Position numbers and translations under genes: made by a program
Notes under the pieces: model-generated
Database searches by the model: none
The model's input: only the letters and a program-made list of their open reading frames with translations
What the model was told of the DNA's origin: nothing
Shown here: in pieces, positions 23,619 through 35,169 of the stretch
How positions within the stretch are numbered: the stretch's first letter is position 1
How the letters are laid out: every line of letters begins with the position of its first letter
Assembly: GCA_018398585.1 (NCBI GenBank)
Contig: JAGTTD010000001.1
Coordinates: 21,903,750-21,967,749 of the forward strand
DNA: 64,000 nt
Source: Simmondsia chinensis
Lineage: Eukaryota > Streptophyta > Magnoliopsida > Caryophyllales > Simmondsiaceae
Direction: 5' to 3'

Positions 23619-24063
23619 ATTGCATTTTTGTTAAGTTTGTGTTATTTTGTTATTTTTTTTGTATTTTATCTTTATTTTAGATCTTTATTTTACTTATAAG
23701 TTCACTTTGGAAAAAGTTTTGAGGGTTAGAATTATTATTTTTAAGATTTTCAAAACATTAGTGTTATTACCCCCCTTAAAATTCGGGTTTTGTTAAATTT
23801 TTGTATTAGATTGTTATATTTTTAAGTTTTCTTATTAATTTCATCTTTCTTTTAACTTTTTAATTTACCTAGATAAGTTTTTCAAAATTAAGTTTGTATT
23901 TTGAAGTTTTTCAAAACATTAGTATTACTACCCCGGCCCTCTAAAATTTGGTTTTTGTTAAGGTTTTGTGTTATAGTGTTGTATTTTTATACTTTCTCAA
24001 TATTCTTAACTTTATTTTAACTTTTAAGTTTATTTTTTTTCTTTTCTTAAAATTTAACACAGA
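23367..24063 (+). other. Athila leader, T-rich, with a 38-base C run
   Basis: No gene. It holds two copies of TTTCATTCATTTAGTTCAC (23472 and 23518), a poly(C) run at about 23579-23616, and two ACATTAGTNTTACTACCCC stretches (23756 and 23917). The matching leader of the reverse-strand Athila (20400-20600) has G-rich tracts in the equivalent place. Confidence 0.7.
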
Positions 24064-24886
24064 ATGTTGCTAAAGAAGATGGCATATAACAATTATATGA
24101 GACCTCAATATCATACTGTACCAAGAACACAACTGGAAGTTCATGAAATTAATATGTTATCTGCTCAACTCTCACTAATTCAAAAACAACTGCATAATAT
24201 AAGTGCCAAGGTTGTTCATACTCCTAGATGTGAATTTTGTGCAAGTAACCATGCTAGTATGAAATGCCAAATAGGTGATACTTTTTCCTTAGTGGGTTTT
24301 GAACAAGAAGACTACATGTATAATTATCAACAAGCCCAATACAACCCTTACTCTAGCACCTACAATCAAGGATGGATGAACTCTTCTAACTTTTCTTGGA
24401 ACCATCACGAAGGACCTTGGTCACCCATTCATCCACCTCAAAAAAAAAAAAAAAAATGACTTAAAAGAGACGTTTAGGGAGTTCATGCATGAATGTACAA
24501 ATTTTACTTAAGAAACCAGGACTATCTTTAGAAATCAAGAAGCTTCCATCCGAAATTTAGAAACTCAAGCAAGGGCTACATTAGAGGAACTTTCTGAGAG
24601 GTCTAAAGATTCCTTGCTTACCATCACCAACCCAGGGGAACAAACTAACGCCACAACATTGAGGGATGGGGACACATTAGAAGAGCCACCTCAAAGTGAC
24701 ATAACTACCTTGATCAACTCATTGCGACCAATGACCAAACCTATCTTGACCAACCCACCACCACCTGTGATTGAATTAGAGTGTCGAGCTTGTCTAACGA
24801 AGTCAAAGGTTTTAGGAGCCAATGATGACTTTATGAAAAAAATGCAAAAAAGATCGAAAAAGGAAATTCAAGTCGTGGCACATTAA
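24064..24886 (+). pseudogene. Athila gag remnant (C-terminal part)
   Basis: 24064-24459 encodes the end of Athila gag: LSAQLSLIQKQLHN, a knuckle-like CEFCASNHASMKC, then NPYSSTYNQGWMNSSNFSW. The N-terminal half of gag seen in the relative at 20198 is missing, and the frame starts straight after the leader. An A run at 24441-24456 ends the frame. A second block, 24614-24886, carries the gag-protease linker (AECRACLTKSKVLG-like) before pol is lost. Not expected to be functional. Confidence 0.75.
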
Positions 24887-25079
24887 GCTCAAGGATCCCA
24901 TCATTAGAGAAGGTGGAAGTGGTCGTGTAAAGAAGGGTACAAAGAAGATCCATGGAAGAAAATGGTCATTAAGAGTGGTTGGAGGAAACTCCTTTCTCCT
25001 TTATAACACGGGATAGATCACCGCCAAAAAGTCGAACTAATGGCTATAATTTAAGCACTTCTTGGGAGGCAACCTAAGT

Positions 25080-25880
25080 TTTCCTTTCTTACTTCTTTTC
25101 TTTTTAGCTTCCTTTCAATTTTTCTTCTTATGTTTTTGTACATTTTGTTCAACAGGTTTTTGAAACAAGTTTGGGGCAACATTACCATCTAAAAAAATCC
25201 TCAAACCTGGGAAATATCTCTCACCTACTACTTCATTCCCTTTATTTCTTTTAATATTGAGGACAGTGTTAACTTTAAGTTTGGGGTAGAAGAGATATTT
25301 TGTCACATTTTTTAAAATTTTGAGCAAAATTTTTCAAAAAGTTTTCCTGTCTAATCCTGCATTATCTTTTAGAGTCGGCTTTAGTGCCTCCTAGACTTCG
25401 GAGCCTTTGTATGGGGATGTAGATAGTGTTGGCCAACAAAAAGATTTTCTATTTTCTACATTTTAAATCAGTAGTCTTTCTAAATTTAATTGCACATTTT
25501 GAACAATTTTTAAAACCGTTAAAATAATTTGAGACCATATCATCATGCTTTTTAGACAATTTTTCTACTCTTCTTAGCTCGTTTGCTTTAATTAAACTTG
25601 AATAACCTAAGAATCAATTGGTTTTGTGTTCTAATTACAAATCATGATATACTCTAAGGCACTGTCTTAATAAAATCGTCGTACTTGAGTTCACTAGTTA
25701 ACAAGGTTGTTTTACCTTTCTTTCTAATTAAAAGATGCTTAAATTTGAATGGATTGCATCAAAATTATCATTTGCATAATAGACCTTGAAGAGTTATGCC
25801 TAAGTTTAAAAAAAATGAAAGAAACTTGTGAGGCATCTCTAGCACCGCTATCCCATATAAACATTTTAGGATATGTGCTG
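25080..25880 (+). other. Athila 3' non-coding region
   Basis: No gene is seen. It matches 14140-15020 in reverse complement (for example GCACTTCTTGGGAGGCAACC near 25056, and GTGCCTCCTAGACTTCGGAG near 25384). Long 3' regions are usual in Athila. Confidence 0.7.
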
Positions 25881-25884
25881 CCTA

Positions 25885-26218
25885 TCATGAGGGCAACTCA
25901 GTGGTGGATTCTTTGACCCATGCAGTCATAGCTTGGGGGTTAGGAGTTTGATTCTCGCTGAAGATATACTCGTGAAGTCATAATGAGGGTGTCTTAGTGG
26001 TGGCTTATTTTACCCATGCGGTCATCGCCCAAGGGTTAGCAGTTTGATTCTCGCTGAAGATATACTCGTGTAGTCATAATGAGGGCATCCTAGTGGTGGC
26101 TTCTCTTAACCATGTGGTCATTACCCAGGGATCAGGAGTTTAATTCTCGCTGGAGATATGCTCATAAGCTGGGTTGACTGGGGTAGATCAGTTCCTCAAA
26201 AAAAAAAAAAAAAAAAAA
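25885..26218 (+). repeat. Three tandem tRNA-like units of about 97 bp, followed by poly(A)
   Basis: Three copies begin GAGGGCAACTCAGTGG (25889), GAGGGTGTCTTAGTGG (25984) and GAGGGCATCCTAGTGG (26081). Each has a polymerase III A-box-like start (CTCAGTGGTGG) and, about 50 bases on, a B-box-like stretch (AGGAGTTTGATTCTC). A tail (GGGTTGACTGGGGTAGATC) and a poly(A) run (about 26199-26218) close the block. This is what a tRNA-derived SINE with a repeated head would look like. The reverse-strand Athila carries one unit at the same place, so the block predates the split of the two copies. Confidence 0.6.
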
Positions 26219-26576
26219 GAAAAGAAAAGAGAAAATTTTGTGAATAACTATTAGTCTTGGGTATACCTTAAAAGTTTTGTTATGAGTGGCATGATTTTTG
26301 TCATCTATTCGATTTGAATGTCTTGAGATTAGAAAGAATGTATAAACTTAGTTTGCTTAGCCAACTTTTGAATTCGGTTACCTAGGTGATTGATGGATTT
26401 TTCCTTAGAAATATTATTTTGTCTTCAGAACCTTAAACTTGGAGCCTCGATCATTCTTTTCCAATATAAGTAGTCTTGCTTTGAGTTGTGATTCAATTCT
26501 TAAAAAAGCATGAGATCCTATGCTTTCATGTTTAGCCTTGCTCGAGGACAAGCAAGATTTAAGTTTGAGGGTATCT

Positions 26577-27982
26577 TGATAAGTCTAATTTTGTATAATC
26601 ATTCATATCATTTAGGTTCATTTTCAAACCATTTTATATCAAACTTTTATAGCTTTTGCTCGATTTTGCTCCATGTCACTCCTATCATTATTTCTTTGCA
26701 AAAACGCTCATTTTATTCTAATTCTTGCTAGTTTTTACCATGAATATCAACAGGTTTATGCAAGATACATCAAAAAAAAGTGTAAAAAATTGGCTAAACA
26801 CATCAATCTAAATGCTAAAGCAAGGATGAACAACAAACTTGTACAATTTGTTACAAATTGCAAATTTGGGTGGCAAAATGGACAAATCAAATGCAAGAAC
26901 TTCTTGTACACTTCAAGAAAAATTTTGACCTAAAAGAAAAGCTGAATTTGGGTAGCAAAAAGAAGAAAAAATGAAGAAAGATGCAAGTCGTAAACAAGTT
27001 GCAAAGAAGGGAGGCAAAACTAGCAATGAGAGTGAAGCTTGTGAAATTTTCTATTTCTCAAATTTCCAACCTCATGTACTATAAACAAGGGTGTTAGGGA
27101 AGTGTTTAATCATCAATTCATCCAACAAAAACTCAATAGAAAGTAAAGAAATAGGGTAGAAACAGCGAGGGAAAGAAAATTAAGGAAGGAAGGAAAATTT
27201 AGTTTGTAATTTTGTATTTTTAAGTTCTTTCTATCCTTTTCTTCTTTAAGTTCAAGGAATTTGTCTTAGTTTTATTTTATATTATGTTTAACATGAAGTA
27301 AGTTTGTCTTTCCAAGGCTACAATGTAGCCTAAGTTGTAATATACACTCTTTTCTAATTCAAAGTAATCAAAGTTTGTTTATTGCGCTATTTGGGTGTTT
27401 ATCATTATTCTTCATGTATTTTGAATGTTTGATCACCATTCAAAGCCTATATGAGTCCGAGAGGAGATTTATGATGAATGCTAAAGTGATAAACACCACA
27501 AATTTAGCGAATGTTAGAGATAGATTAACGCGATTTGCGTGGTCTTAAGTAAAAACCATGGATGTTCAAAACTATTTTCTTATTTAAATTCATGCAAGAG
27601 ATTGATGAGTTAATATGTAAAAGGATATGCTAAGTTCTACTCAACAGAGAATATTTAGAAAATTAGGGTTTTTGACCATCAACACGTAATAACAACTTGA
27701 ATACTAAGAATGGAAAGGTGCATTCATGCAACTAGGTAAAATTGGATGTCTTGGACTTATTTAAATCAGAAAACTTAAAAAAAAAAATTGGTAATCTAGT
27801 TTAGTCCTTTTCATTTTATTTGTTACATATTCAAAATTTCAGTTTTTGTCTTTCAAATAGTGCTAAAGCTACTAATTTCAGTGTCATTCAATAAGCAATC
27901 CTCGTGGGAATGATACTCTACTCACTTTGTATCACTTGATACGACTTAGTGCACTTGCCAAGCAAACACCAAGTAGGCATCA
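26577..27982 (+). repeat. 3' LTR of the Athila derivative
   Basis: It runs TGATAAGTCTAATTT to GTAGGCATCA and is preceded by the polypurine-like AAGATTTAAGTTTGAGGGT. It is the only full-length LTR of this element. Confidence 0.87.
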
Positions 27983-30900
27983 CATACCGCAAATATGGGA
28001 AGGGCTTAAGTGGTTATCACAAATTTCCTAGTTTCTGACTTCGTTTGACCCATTGAACATCGAGAGTAACTCCCGAGATGGGCATCCACCAGGATTAGAA
28101 CACACATAGGGGCTCTAGACCCATTCCCTCCGCTATTTCACTTCTTGCCTTCTTAAAAGGCCCTTAGACACATTCCTGCTCTAACAGGCGCTTGCTCTTG
28201 CCTTCTCAAAAGGTCTTTCAATTAGAGGATTTGTCAGATAATCTCACTTCTTAGCAGGCTCGAGTGAGACCACGTGTCTTTCAACACCACGGCTAGGGTA
28301 ACATGCCCTTAGCTTGCCAAACCCATCAAGTGTGAATGCCCAAACCATCCTTCACGAACTATAGGTACGTTGGCATCAAACTCAACCATCACAATTGGCA
28401 TTACAGCATTGATCATAAACAAAGTGATACTTTGGTTGGTCAGTGCTAACATCAATTACAAGTTACTCTTACCCCAACATTGAGGCATCTGCAACTAGCT
28501 GTTAAACAACCATCAACATATCCTTCAACAACAGCAATAATAAAACAATAGTGGAGCAAATATCATATTAATAAATTATATCTCCACCTCAAGTACACAC
28601 ACAGTATACACACAGTTGGCAAAACAATTTTATACCACAAAATATTAGTTTCACATATCATTACAGGAGTGAAACATAATCATCTCAGCTTAACTGCTAC
28701 ACCACCATCGTTAGTTTACACAAAACCATAATCCACAAAGTTCCTTTTTTATTCAAATTAGGGCAAGCCACTCATTATCAGGGCTCTCGAGCCAAGTGCT
28801 AGTAGCATAAAACTATCCGCACTGACTTTAAACAATAATATTTCCACCATAATCAATACATATGAGCTATCAATAACTAGTGAATATCAGTGGAACCAAA
28901 ATAATCACAAGAGATTATGGTCAATCAATATATCACATAGGCTCTTGGGTGCTTAACAAAATCCCCACAATGGAATGTCTCGCACTACATTCCTAAGACA
29001 TTTAAATTTCTACCTGCCAACTCAGACTCAAAGGTCGATTCAACAGTGCAGGTCTTAGAGGGGAATCCCATGATACGGCACTAGTAACAAGCCTAAACAC
29101 ATAGCCATTAGTAGAATGGTTCGCATCAATTTTTGACACCCAACTGTCATCACAATATCCCTTTAGCACAATAGGTAGTCTGCCTCAACGTAAAACCCAA
29201 TCTATAGTACTTGACTAGTACTTTAACTGGTTGATTATAGCACTTCAAAACTCATTATTTGAATCAAGGTATATAGAGTAGATCTACCAGTGACATATGA
29301 TATATCAGGACGAGTGTTGTTCAACAAAACATAATGCTATTTAACATCTTAGCAAATTCAGCTTGTGACAGTATCACTTTTTCTCCTTTTCAAGAAAACA
29401 CTCAGGGTTATGTTGAATATTATCCAAGTGATCAAACTCTCTAAGTGACAAAAATCTCTCCTTTTCACACCAAATATTACATTGGCCTCACATAGGTCTT
29501 TCATATTAAGCATAAACCTAAGAAGGACTTTATAATATTTACAATGTTCACACTCGTGCCAAAAATTATGCATCTCATCAACATGATTATCCCACATTCA
29601 AACATCACCATAAACAAATTCATGCATGACTAAGGACAATCTAATTATGATGCCAATATCTAAGGGTTTGATAAAGATCACATAGGGAGTTTCAAACAAA
29701 GAAATTTTATTTTCAAGTTTGGAACCTCAGAACCCCTTGGTTTGTTCCATTAAGGTTTCTTCCTTAATATCATAATTTAGTAATTTATGATTTTACATCA
29801 ACCCCTATCGAGGATCACTAGCATCCATACACACTAATGAATTTTTTCAAAATGGGTGTATTTATGTTTTCATAACCTCATCAAGGGTTTTTTAGAATTT
29901 TCTTCTATCATGCAAGCACTGACATTACCGACACCCAAAAAACAAAGTGCTCAATCAAAAGTCAAGACATAACTAGGAAAACCTACTTTGGCAGACACTC
30001 CCACATTAAATACAATGGATGTTTAGGATCATATTTCCGACACAGTTCATATATGGTTTCGTCTAGCCTTTACAAGGAATCTTTTAAAAGAGTAGTATTC
30101 ACAATAGGGCTTCCCCACAACCTCAAGGGTAGCTTCGAGCTAAAAGATATCATGTCTTCAAGCATTTAGTTTCCTCGGAATCTCACTTGAGGGAGGTGAT
30201 GTCATATTCACCACTTCTATTTGACCTAATCGCTTTGATTTGTGGTCTATGTAATTTTCAACTTGCATTTCATATTTGAAGGACTTCTCGATAGCCTGAT
30301 CTTTGAACTTCAAAAGATGTACTTCTGAGCGATCTAGATTAGTCATATTTAAATCGAAGATACAACATCCTTTTATCACCTACACTCATAGTGTCCTTAA
30401 AGGTCATTCAAGAGGGCTATTAGTGCTTTCAATTAAAATCGACTTCTCTCATTCAAGCCTAGCTAGCCATGAATCTAATCATTTGTTATTATTACGAGAA
30501 GCTCAACCTATTTTATTCACTTTGCCACAAGTTAATACAAAGAATGTCTATTCCTTCACAAATTCAATATCCTTTGTTAAAATCATTGTTTGACCATTTA
30601 AACATTTTATTGTTTAGAAACACAAAATAGACTTCAAATTTCCTTGGGAAGGATACCAGCTGGTCCAACCACATATTACAATATTTTATTTTTCTTTCAT
30701 CTTGAAGGATCCAGATTGCAACATATTAGGCCAACGAAATCAACATTAATTTTATGATCACTCATTAGGCATAAACGACTTAGATTGTTGGAAAACATAT
30801 GGGGATAATGAGCAATCATTATATAATATTAGAATAAATAAAGGAACTTAAATTGAATTTAATTGAGGAATTTATGCTAACATTTCAAAAGACCCGATCT

Positions 30901-31830
30901 TGATATAACTTTTATCATCATAATATTTAGTCTTAAGCTTTCACAATATTTAAACCTATACTCAAAGTAATTAGACTTAACATGAATAGAACGATCCCAA
31001 GCTTAAGAAGCGTAAATAACAAACTTTAATAGGCAAGAGAATAAAACAAATGATATAACTAAATGAAGGCATAAATAAGATAAATAAATCGACTTTAAAC
31101 AAGATAATAGAAAGAAAAGATTGACCGAAGAAATTGCCACGCTGTAATGAATCTACTGCCCTAAGTCGCTTATGCCCTCACAGAGGTACAATGAGATGAA
31201 CGACACTTTGACTCTCAAGGTTAACACAGTACCTACCTCAACAGTGTACTCCAGGGAAGTGGGTTGGAGTACACCCCAACTTGCTTAGTAACGGATGAGA
31301 GAATATTTTGAGAGAGAAAGAAAGCGCAAAGTGGTGCAGTAGAAATGGGAAGCGAAATGACGAGCGGTGGTGGGGAATGCTAGGAGAAACATCTAGAGTT
31401 TTTTCAGTTTTGTAACCAACATGTACGCATAAGTAAGGGCATTGGATTTGAGTTGGACTCAAATTCAATTTAAATTAAAAAGAATTAAATCTTTTGCATT
31501 GGACTCAAATTCAATTTAAATTAAAAAGATTTAAATCTTTTTCTTACATGTTTGAGTTTCAAGTTTAAATCTTTTTATTTCATAATTTGAAAGACTTACC
31601 AAGGCAATGTATTTATAGAGAAGAATTCTTGTAGGTTAATGGAAAACTGTGGAATTAGAAACCGACTATAATAAGGAAAGTGGCGGATTGAGATATTTTT
31701 ACAAGACATCAAAATTGTAGCACACTACCTCAAGTTCCAACATCTTCCAATTTCCTAACAACCAAACAAGAGGCAAATGCCCACTTTTCATGAATTTTGA
31801 TTTCTTGCGTTTACTTTCTTGTAACCAAAC
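27983..31830. other. Unassigned region without a recognisable gene
   Basis: Nothing in about 3.8 kb could be assigned. No frame exceeds 100 codons and none carries a known motif. The composition is less AT-rich near 28000-28400 (ACTCCCGAGATGGGCATC, AAGGCCCTTAGACAC) and near 31140-31260 (CTTATGCCCTCACAGAGG, GTGTACTCCAGGGAAGTG), which resemble LTR or leader sequence of older elements. A 48-bp tandem duplication lies at 31446-31545. It may be a deeply decayed LTR element. Confidence 0.5.
31446..31545. repeat. Tandem duplication, about 50 bp x 2
   Basis: TTGGACTCAAATTCAATTTAAAT...TTAAATCTTTT occurs twice in a row (from 31453 and from 31499) with few differences. Confidence 0.85.
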
Positions 31831-31916
31831 AAGGCCCTAGTCCATGGGCAACGAAAGAACAAATGATTGAGCTTTTCACCATTAGAGCAACATAGAACAC
31901 ACCTCGATGCAAGTGA
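31826..31916 (-). pseudogene. LINE reverse-transcriptase tail (zf-RVT), left piece
   Basis: On the minus strand this encodes SRCVLCCSNGEKLNHLFFRCPWTRALF. That is the CxxC...HLFFxC zinc-binding module found at the C-terminus of plant L1-type LINE reverse transcriptases and their fragments. It continues, across the inserted copia, with 43628-43940. Only a fragment remains. Confidence 0.8.
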
Positions 31917-32605
31917 CGTTAGTACAAATGTTTTATGAACTGGGTAACCAGAAAATCTCAGGTGTTGAGGCCGTGTGATCACTTTTGTAAGACTTATTTC
32001 AGCATCACAAAATAGTCTTAGGGATACAATGACAACCAAAAAGTATAAAGGGAGGATGTGTATGAAAAGGAATAAAGAGAGATATAGAGAATGAAGTTTG
32101 TAAGAAAACTTTCACAACACTTTGAATGAATCTTTCAATGTTTTTCTTATGATCTCTTAATCATCTTTTCAATCACCAAAGAGGGGATGTACATATAGAC
32201 ATAAAACACTTGAAACACATCCCAGACTTATCCAAGACCAATCGCCAACACCAGAGAAAACCTCGCCAAATAATAGCTAAAACTGCCCTATATGTCGACA
32301 CACATATCAACACACAGCTCATTGTACAATTGTATGTAAAAGTGAGTGTTGACACTTGCTTCAACATATGGGGTATTGCAAGATTGTGTGTTAAAGTTGT
32401 GTGTCAACACACACTTCAACACACACGATTTTGGAGACCTATGTGTCAACACATGGTACCTGTGTGTCGACACACCGATTCCTTGAGTTGGTTCTGTAGG
32501 ACTATGTGTCGATGCACACCCTATACAAACCAAAAATACATAGACCAAGTATGGAACAAATCTGAAATACTTTATTAATTACTTGATTTTGAAATTATAT
32601 CAACA
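31917..32605 (-). repeat. 3' LTR of the reverse-strand copia
   Basis: It runs CGTTAGTACAAAT...TATATCAACA on the plus strand and matches 42980-43627 throughout. It contains a cluster of near-palindromic TGTGTCAACACA and TGTGTCGACACA motifs at about 32293-32480. Confidence 0.9.
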
Positions 32606-33100
32606 TTCCCCCACCATTTTCAAAATATAATCATTCTCATATTACAACATCTCAAAATAACAAGAAGCCTTATTGTGCATCAATAAGGGTGTCTTTCGAT
32701 TGAAACCCCACCTAGTGAAGACACGATATAGTTAATCGGTACAAAAATGGTAGACTATGCTTTGAACTATAAGTCCTATTTGACTAAACGAATACATCTC
32801 CACACATAAGATTTACTCCCCCCCACACTTCTTACAACTCCCAGATCGACACATTTGTGGCCTTGCGTCCTATACCCTTCATGGTTGTTTCAGAGCCAAA
32901 CCTTTTATCAAAAATACTCCTTGAAGTGACAAACTTCACAATCCCTAAGGTGGAAACCATTGATCATGTCCCTTTGACACGCCATTCAATAAAATATGTA
33001 CTCGGGTCCATTAAGAGCATAAGCTCATCCTCTTATTTTCTCTATGGCAGGTTACCAAGCACTTCACACACGGGATGGAAATTTCTCTTAGTGCTTGCAG
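32606..33100 (-). other. Copia 3' non-coding region
   Basis: No gene. It runs from the end of RNase H to the polypurine tract (TTCCCCCACC on the plus strand at 32606) and is ordinary retrotransposon 3' sequence. Confidence 0.6.
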
Positions 33101-33246
33101 TCATACAGATGGTAGATCTCTCTTGTTGAACCCAAGACCTGGCGTCGTACCATGCATCGAGTTGAGGGTCCATCATGGGCGACTTAAATTGACAAGTTCC
33201 AACCCTATCCCTTCTCTCGTTTTCGGAACCAAGTCTCTAGCTGCAC
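33100..33246 (-). pseudogene. Copia RNase H tail (displaced by the CACTA insertion)
   Basis: On the minus strand this reads ARDLVPKTREGIGLEL and then LNSMHGTTPGLGFNKRDLP, the usual end of copia pol after the NLADPFMKGL motif. That motif sits at 39115-39150, on the far side of the CACTA element. Confidence 0.8.
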
Positions 33247-33850
33247 CACTACATAATAGGGCTACAGCAACAGTTACAAATTGTTGTTGTAGACTAAAAA
33301 TAGTTGCTGTAGGTCTGTGGCAACGATTTCTGAACCGTTTAATACGCGGCCGTTGTCATAGCCTATCGCAACGGTTTTTAGGACAACAGCAACGAATTAT
33401 GAACCGTTACAGTAGAGTTATCAATAGCAACATTTTTTGGCTTCCATATGACAATGGTTATATTTATTTAAGGCAACGGTCTTTTTTTCGTAGAAATGCC
33501 TATAGCAATAGTTTTTTTATGAAATAACATCAATTTTTAAGTACCTGTTGTAGCGGTTTTTCTATAATGGCAACAATTGTTATGTTTTGTTTTGTTTATT
33601 GCAACGGTTTTTTCATAGACTATAGTGGTTTTGTATACCTTTTACAACAGTTTTTTCCCCTATGGCAATGCTTTTTTACTATTAAACATAACAGTTTGAA
33701 AAATCTATTACAACGATTTTTTCTCCTATAGCAACGATTTTCAGCAAACAAGCCAATGATTTGAGAAACCCATTGCAATAGTTTATTACGTATAAGAACT
33801 GTTCCATATACATTTTTAATCTTGTATTGCAATAAAATTCGTGGTCCAAT
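33247..33850. repeat. CACTA left subterminal repeats
   Basis: Many diverged copies of GCAACGGTTTTT and its complement occur every 30-50 bases (for example 33262, 33318, 33369, 33470, 33601, 33708, 33731). The right end (38876-39090) has the same motif. Confidence 0.8.
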
Positions 33851-34559
33851 ACACCTGCTTCAAACAACAAATTTATCAAACTTGATTTTCCAAATAAGAA
33901 ACATCCAACTTCATCCATTGACAACAAAATTACTACGTACCAATTGTCAACAAAATAACATCCATCAAGTCCAACATAAAGCCCAATTAGTTTAGCACAA
34001 CAACCTACCAAAGCACAAAATAGCCTAACACACTCCATTGTCACTTTCAAAAGTATGCACTAATTTTTGAGGTTAACTACACAATAATCAGAAAACATCA
34101 TTAACATCGTCTTCATCATCACCTTCAATATCATCATCATCATCTACCAGGCATGACAAAATATTAAATCAGGGGCACAAAGTTAAGAGCAACATTGAGT
34201 AAAGGACACATTCTGCCTTTACATTGACAATAAGATAATATTCACCAATAAAGTCCAACATAAAACCCAATTTAAAAGACACGGTTATTCACCAAGGCAA
34301 AACACAATGTCATACAAAATTCAATTGTGATCGGCAAATGTATGCACCACATTAAAGAGTCTCAAAGAGTTGACTAAAACATGAATGGTAACTATACAAG
34401 AACTTTGAAAATGATGCTACAAAGAGGGCACTAAATCATCCATGGATGATCCAATAATCAAACTTAAGAACTTCATAGCAATAAATCTCAAGCCACTTTT
34501 CAAAAAACCAAGAAAATCTCAAAAAAAAAAAAAGAAAGAAAAAAATCTTAAGCAACGTG

Positions 34560-35060
34560 AACATAAGTCATATTATAGCTCATGTGGTCTCTAATCTCTA
34601 TTTGGAACCCACATTTCTCACACATTCTCTAGCTTTAATATATAAAGTAGACCACAATACTAAACAAATATATGAACTGAATAAATTGAAGCACACATTT
34701 CTCACACATTCTCTAATCTAAATACATAAAGTAGACTACAATACCCAAACAAAAGTCATATTGTATTTCATTTATCACGTCGTCTCTAATCTCTAATTGA
34801 AGCACTCATTTCTAAAATGTTCTCTAGCCTAAAAATATATAGTAGACCACAATACTAAATAGATATATGTACCGAACAAATTAAAGCACACATTTCTCAC
34901 ACATTCTCTAGCTTAATTACATAAAGTAGACCACATTACCCAAACATAAGTCATATTGTATTTCATTTATCACGTGGTCTCTAATCTCTAATTGAAGCAC
35001 TCATTTCTAAAATGTTCTGTAGCCTGAATATATATAGTCGACAACAATACCCAAACAAAA
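34560..35060. repeat. Diverged tandem repeat inside the CACTA element
   Basis: Units combine TCTCTAATCTC, CATTTCTCACACATTCTCTAG and AAAGTAGACCACAATAC. Starts recur near 34594, 34685, 34783, 34875 and 34975. Some units have an extra AAACATAAGTCATATTGTATTTC block. No coding content. Confidence 0.75.
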
Positions 35061-35169
35061 TTCATAAAATGCTAAAGTGCCAAACCTATTTCCTCATTTG
35101 ATCAAAATAATTTCCAAAACTGAAAGCACATTCCATCAAACGTATTACAAAATCTTAAGCCACATGATC

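Larger units (their letters stand above)
22428..27982 (+). mobile_element. Non-autonomous Athila derivative (both LTRs, gag remnant, no pol)
   Basis: The 5' LTR (22428-23342, missing its first third) is followed by a primer site, a long T-rich leader, a gag remnant (24064-24886), the Athila 3' region and a complete 3' LTR (26577-27982). There is no protease, RT, RNase H or integrase: the sequence passes from the start of the protease region (CRACLTKSKVLG, near 24785) to the 3' non-coding tail (SWEATQVFL, near 25060). No matching TSD is seen because the 5' end is truncated. It would have depended on proteins from a full Athila, such as the relative at 14030-22225. Confidence 0.85.

Noticed and set aside
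23454..23699. 81-codon frame with a proline run
   Set aside because: It is produced by the 38-C homopolymer in the Athila leader; no domain, and the frame depends on homopolymer length.
22348..27987. CATACC at 22348 and after the Athila 3' LTR (27983) as a TSD
   Set aside because: 22348 does not adjoin an LTR start; the 5' LTR is truncated at about 22428. Probably coincidence.
31750..31850. AACCAAACAAG repeated at 31761 and 31822 as transposon ends
   Set aside because: The repeats are direct, not inverted, and no TSD is visible; the right one overlaps the LINE fragment.
32210..32578. 122-codon frame, Thr/Cys/His-rich
   Set aside because: It lies in the copia LTR and arises from the repeated TGTGTCGACACA motifs; the partner LTR does not keep the frame.
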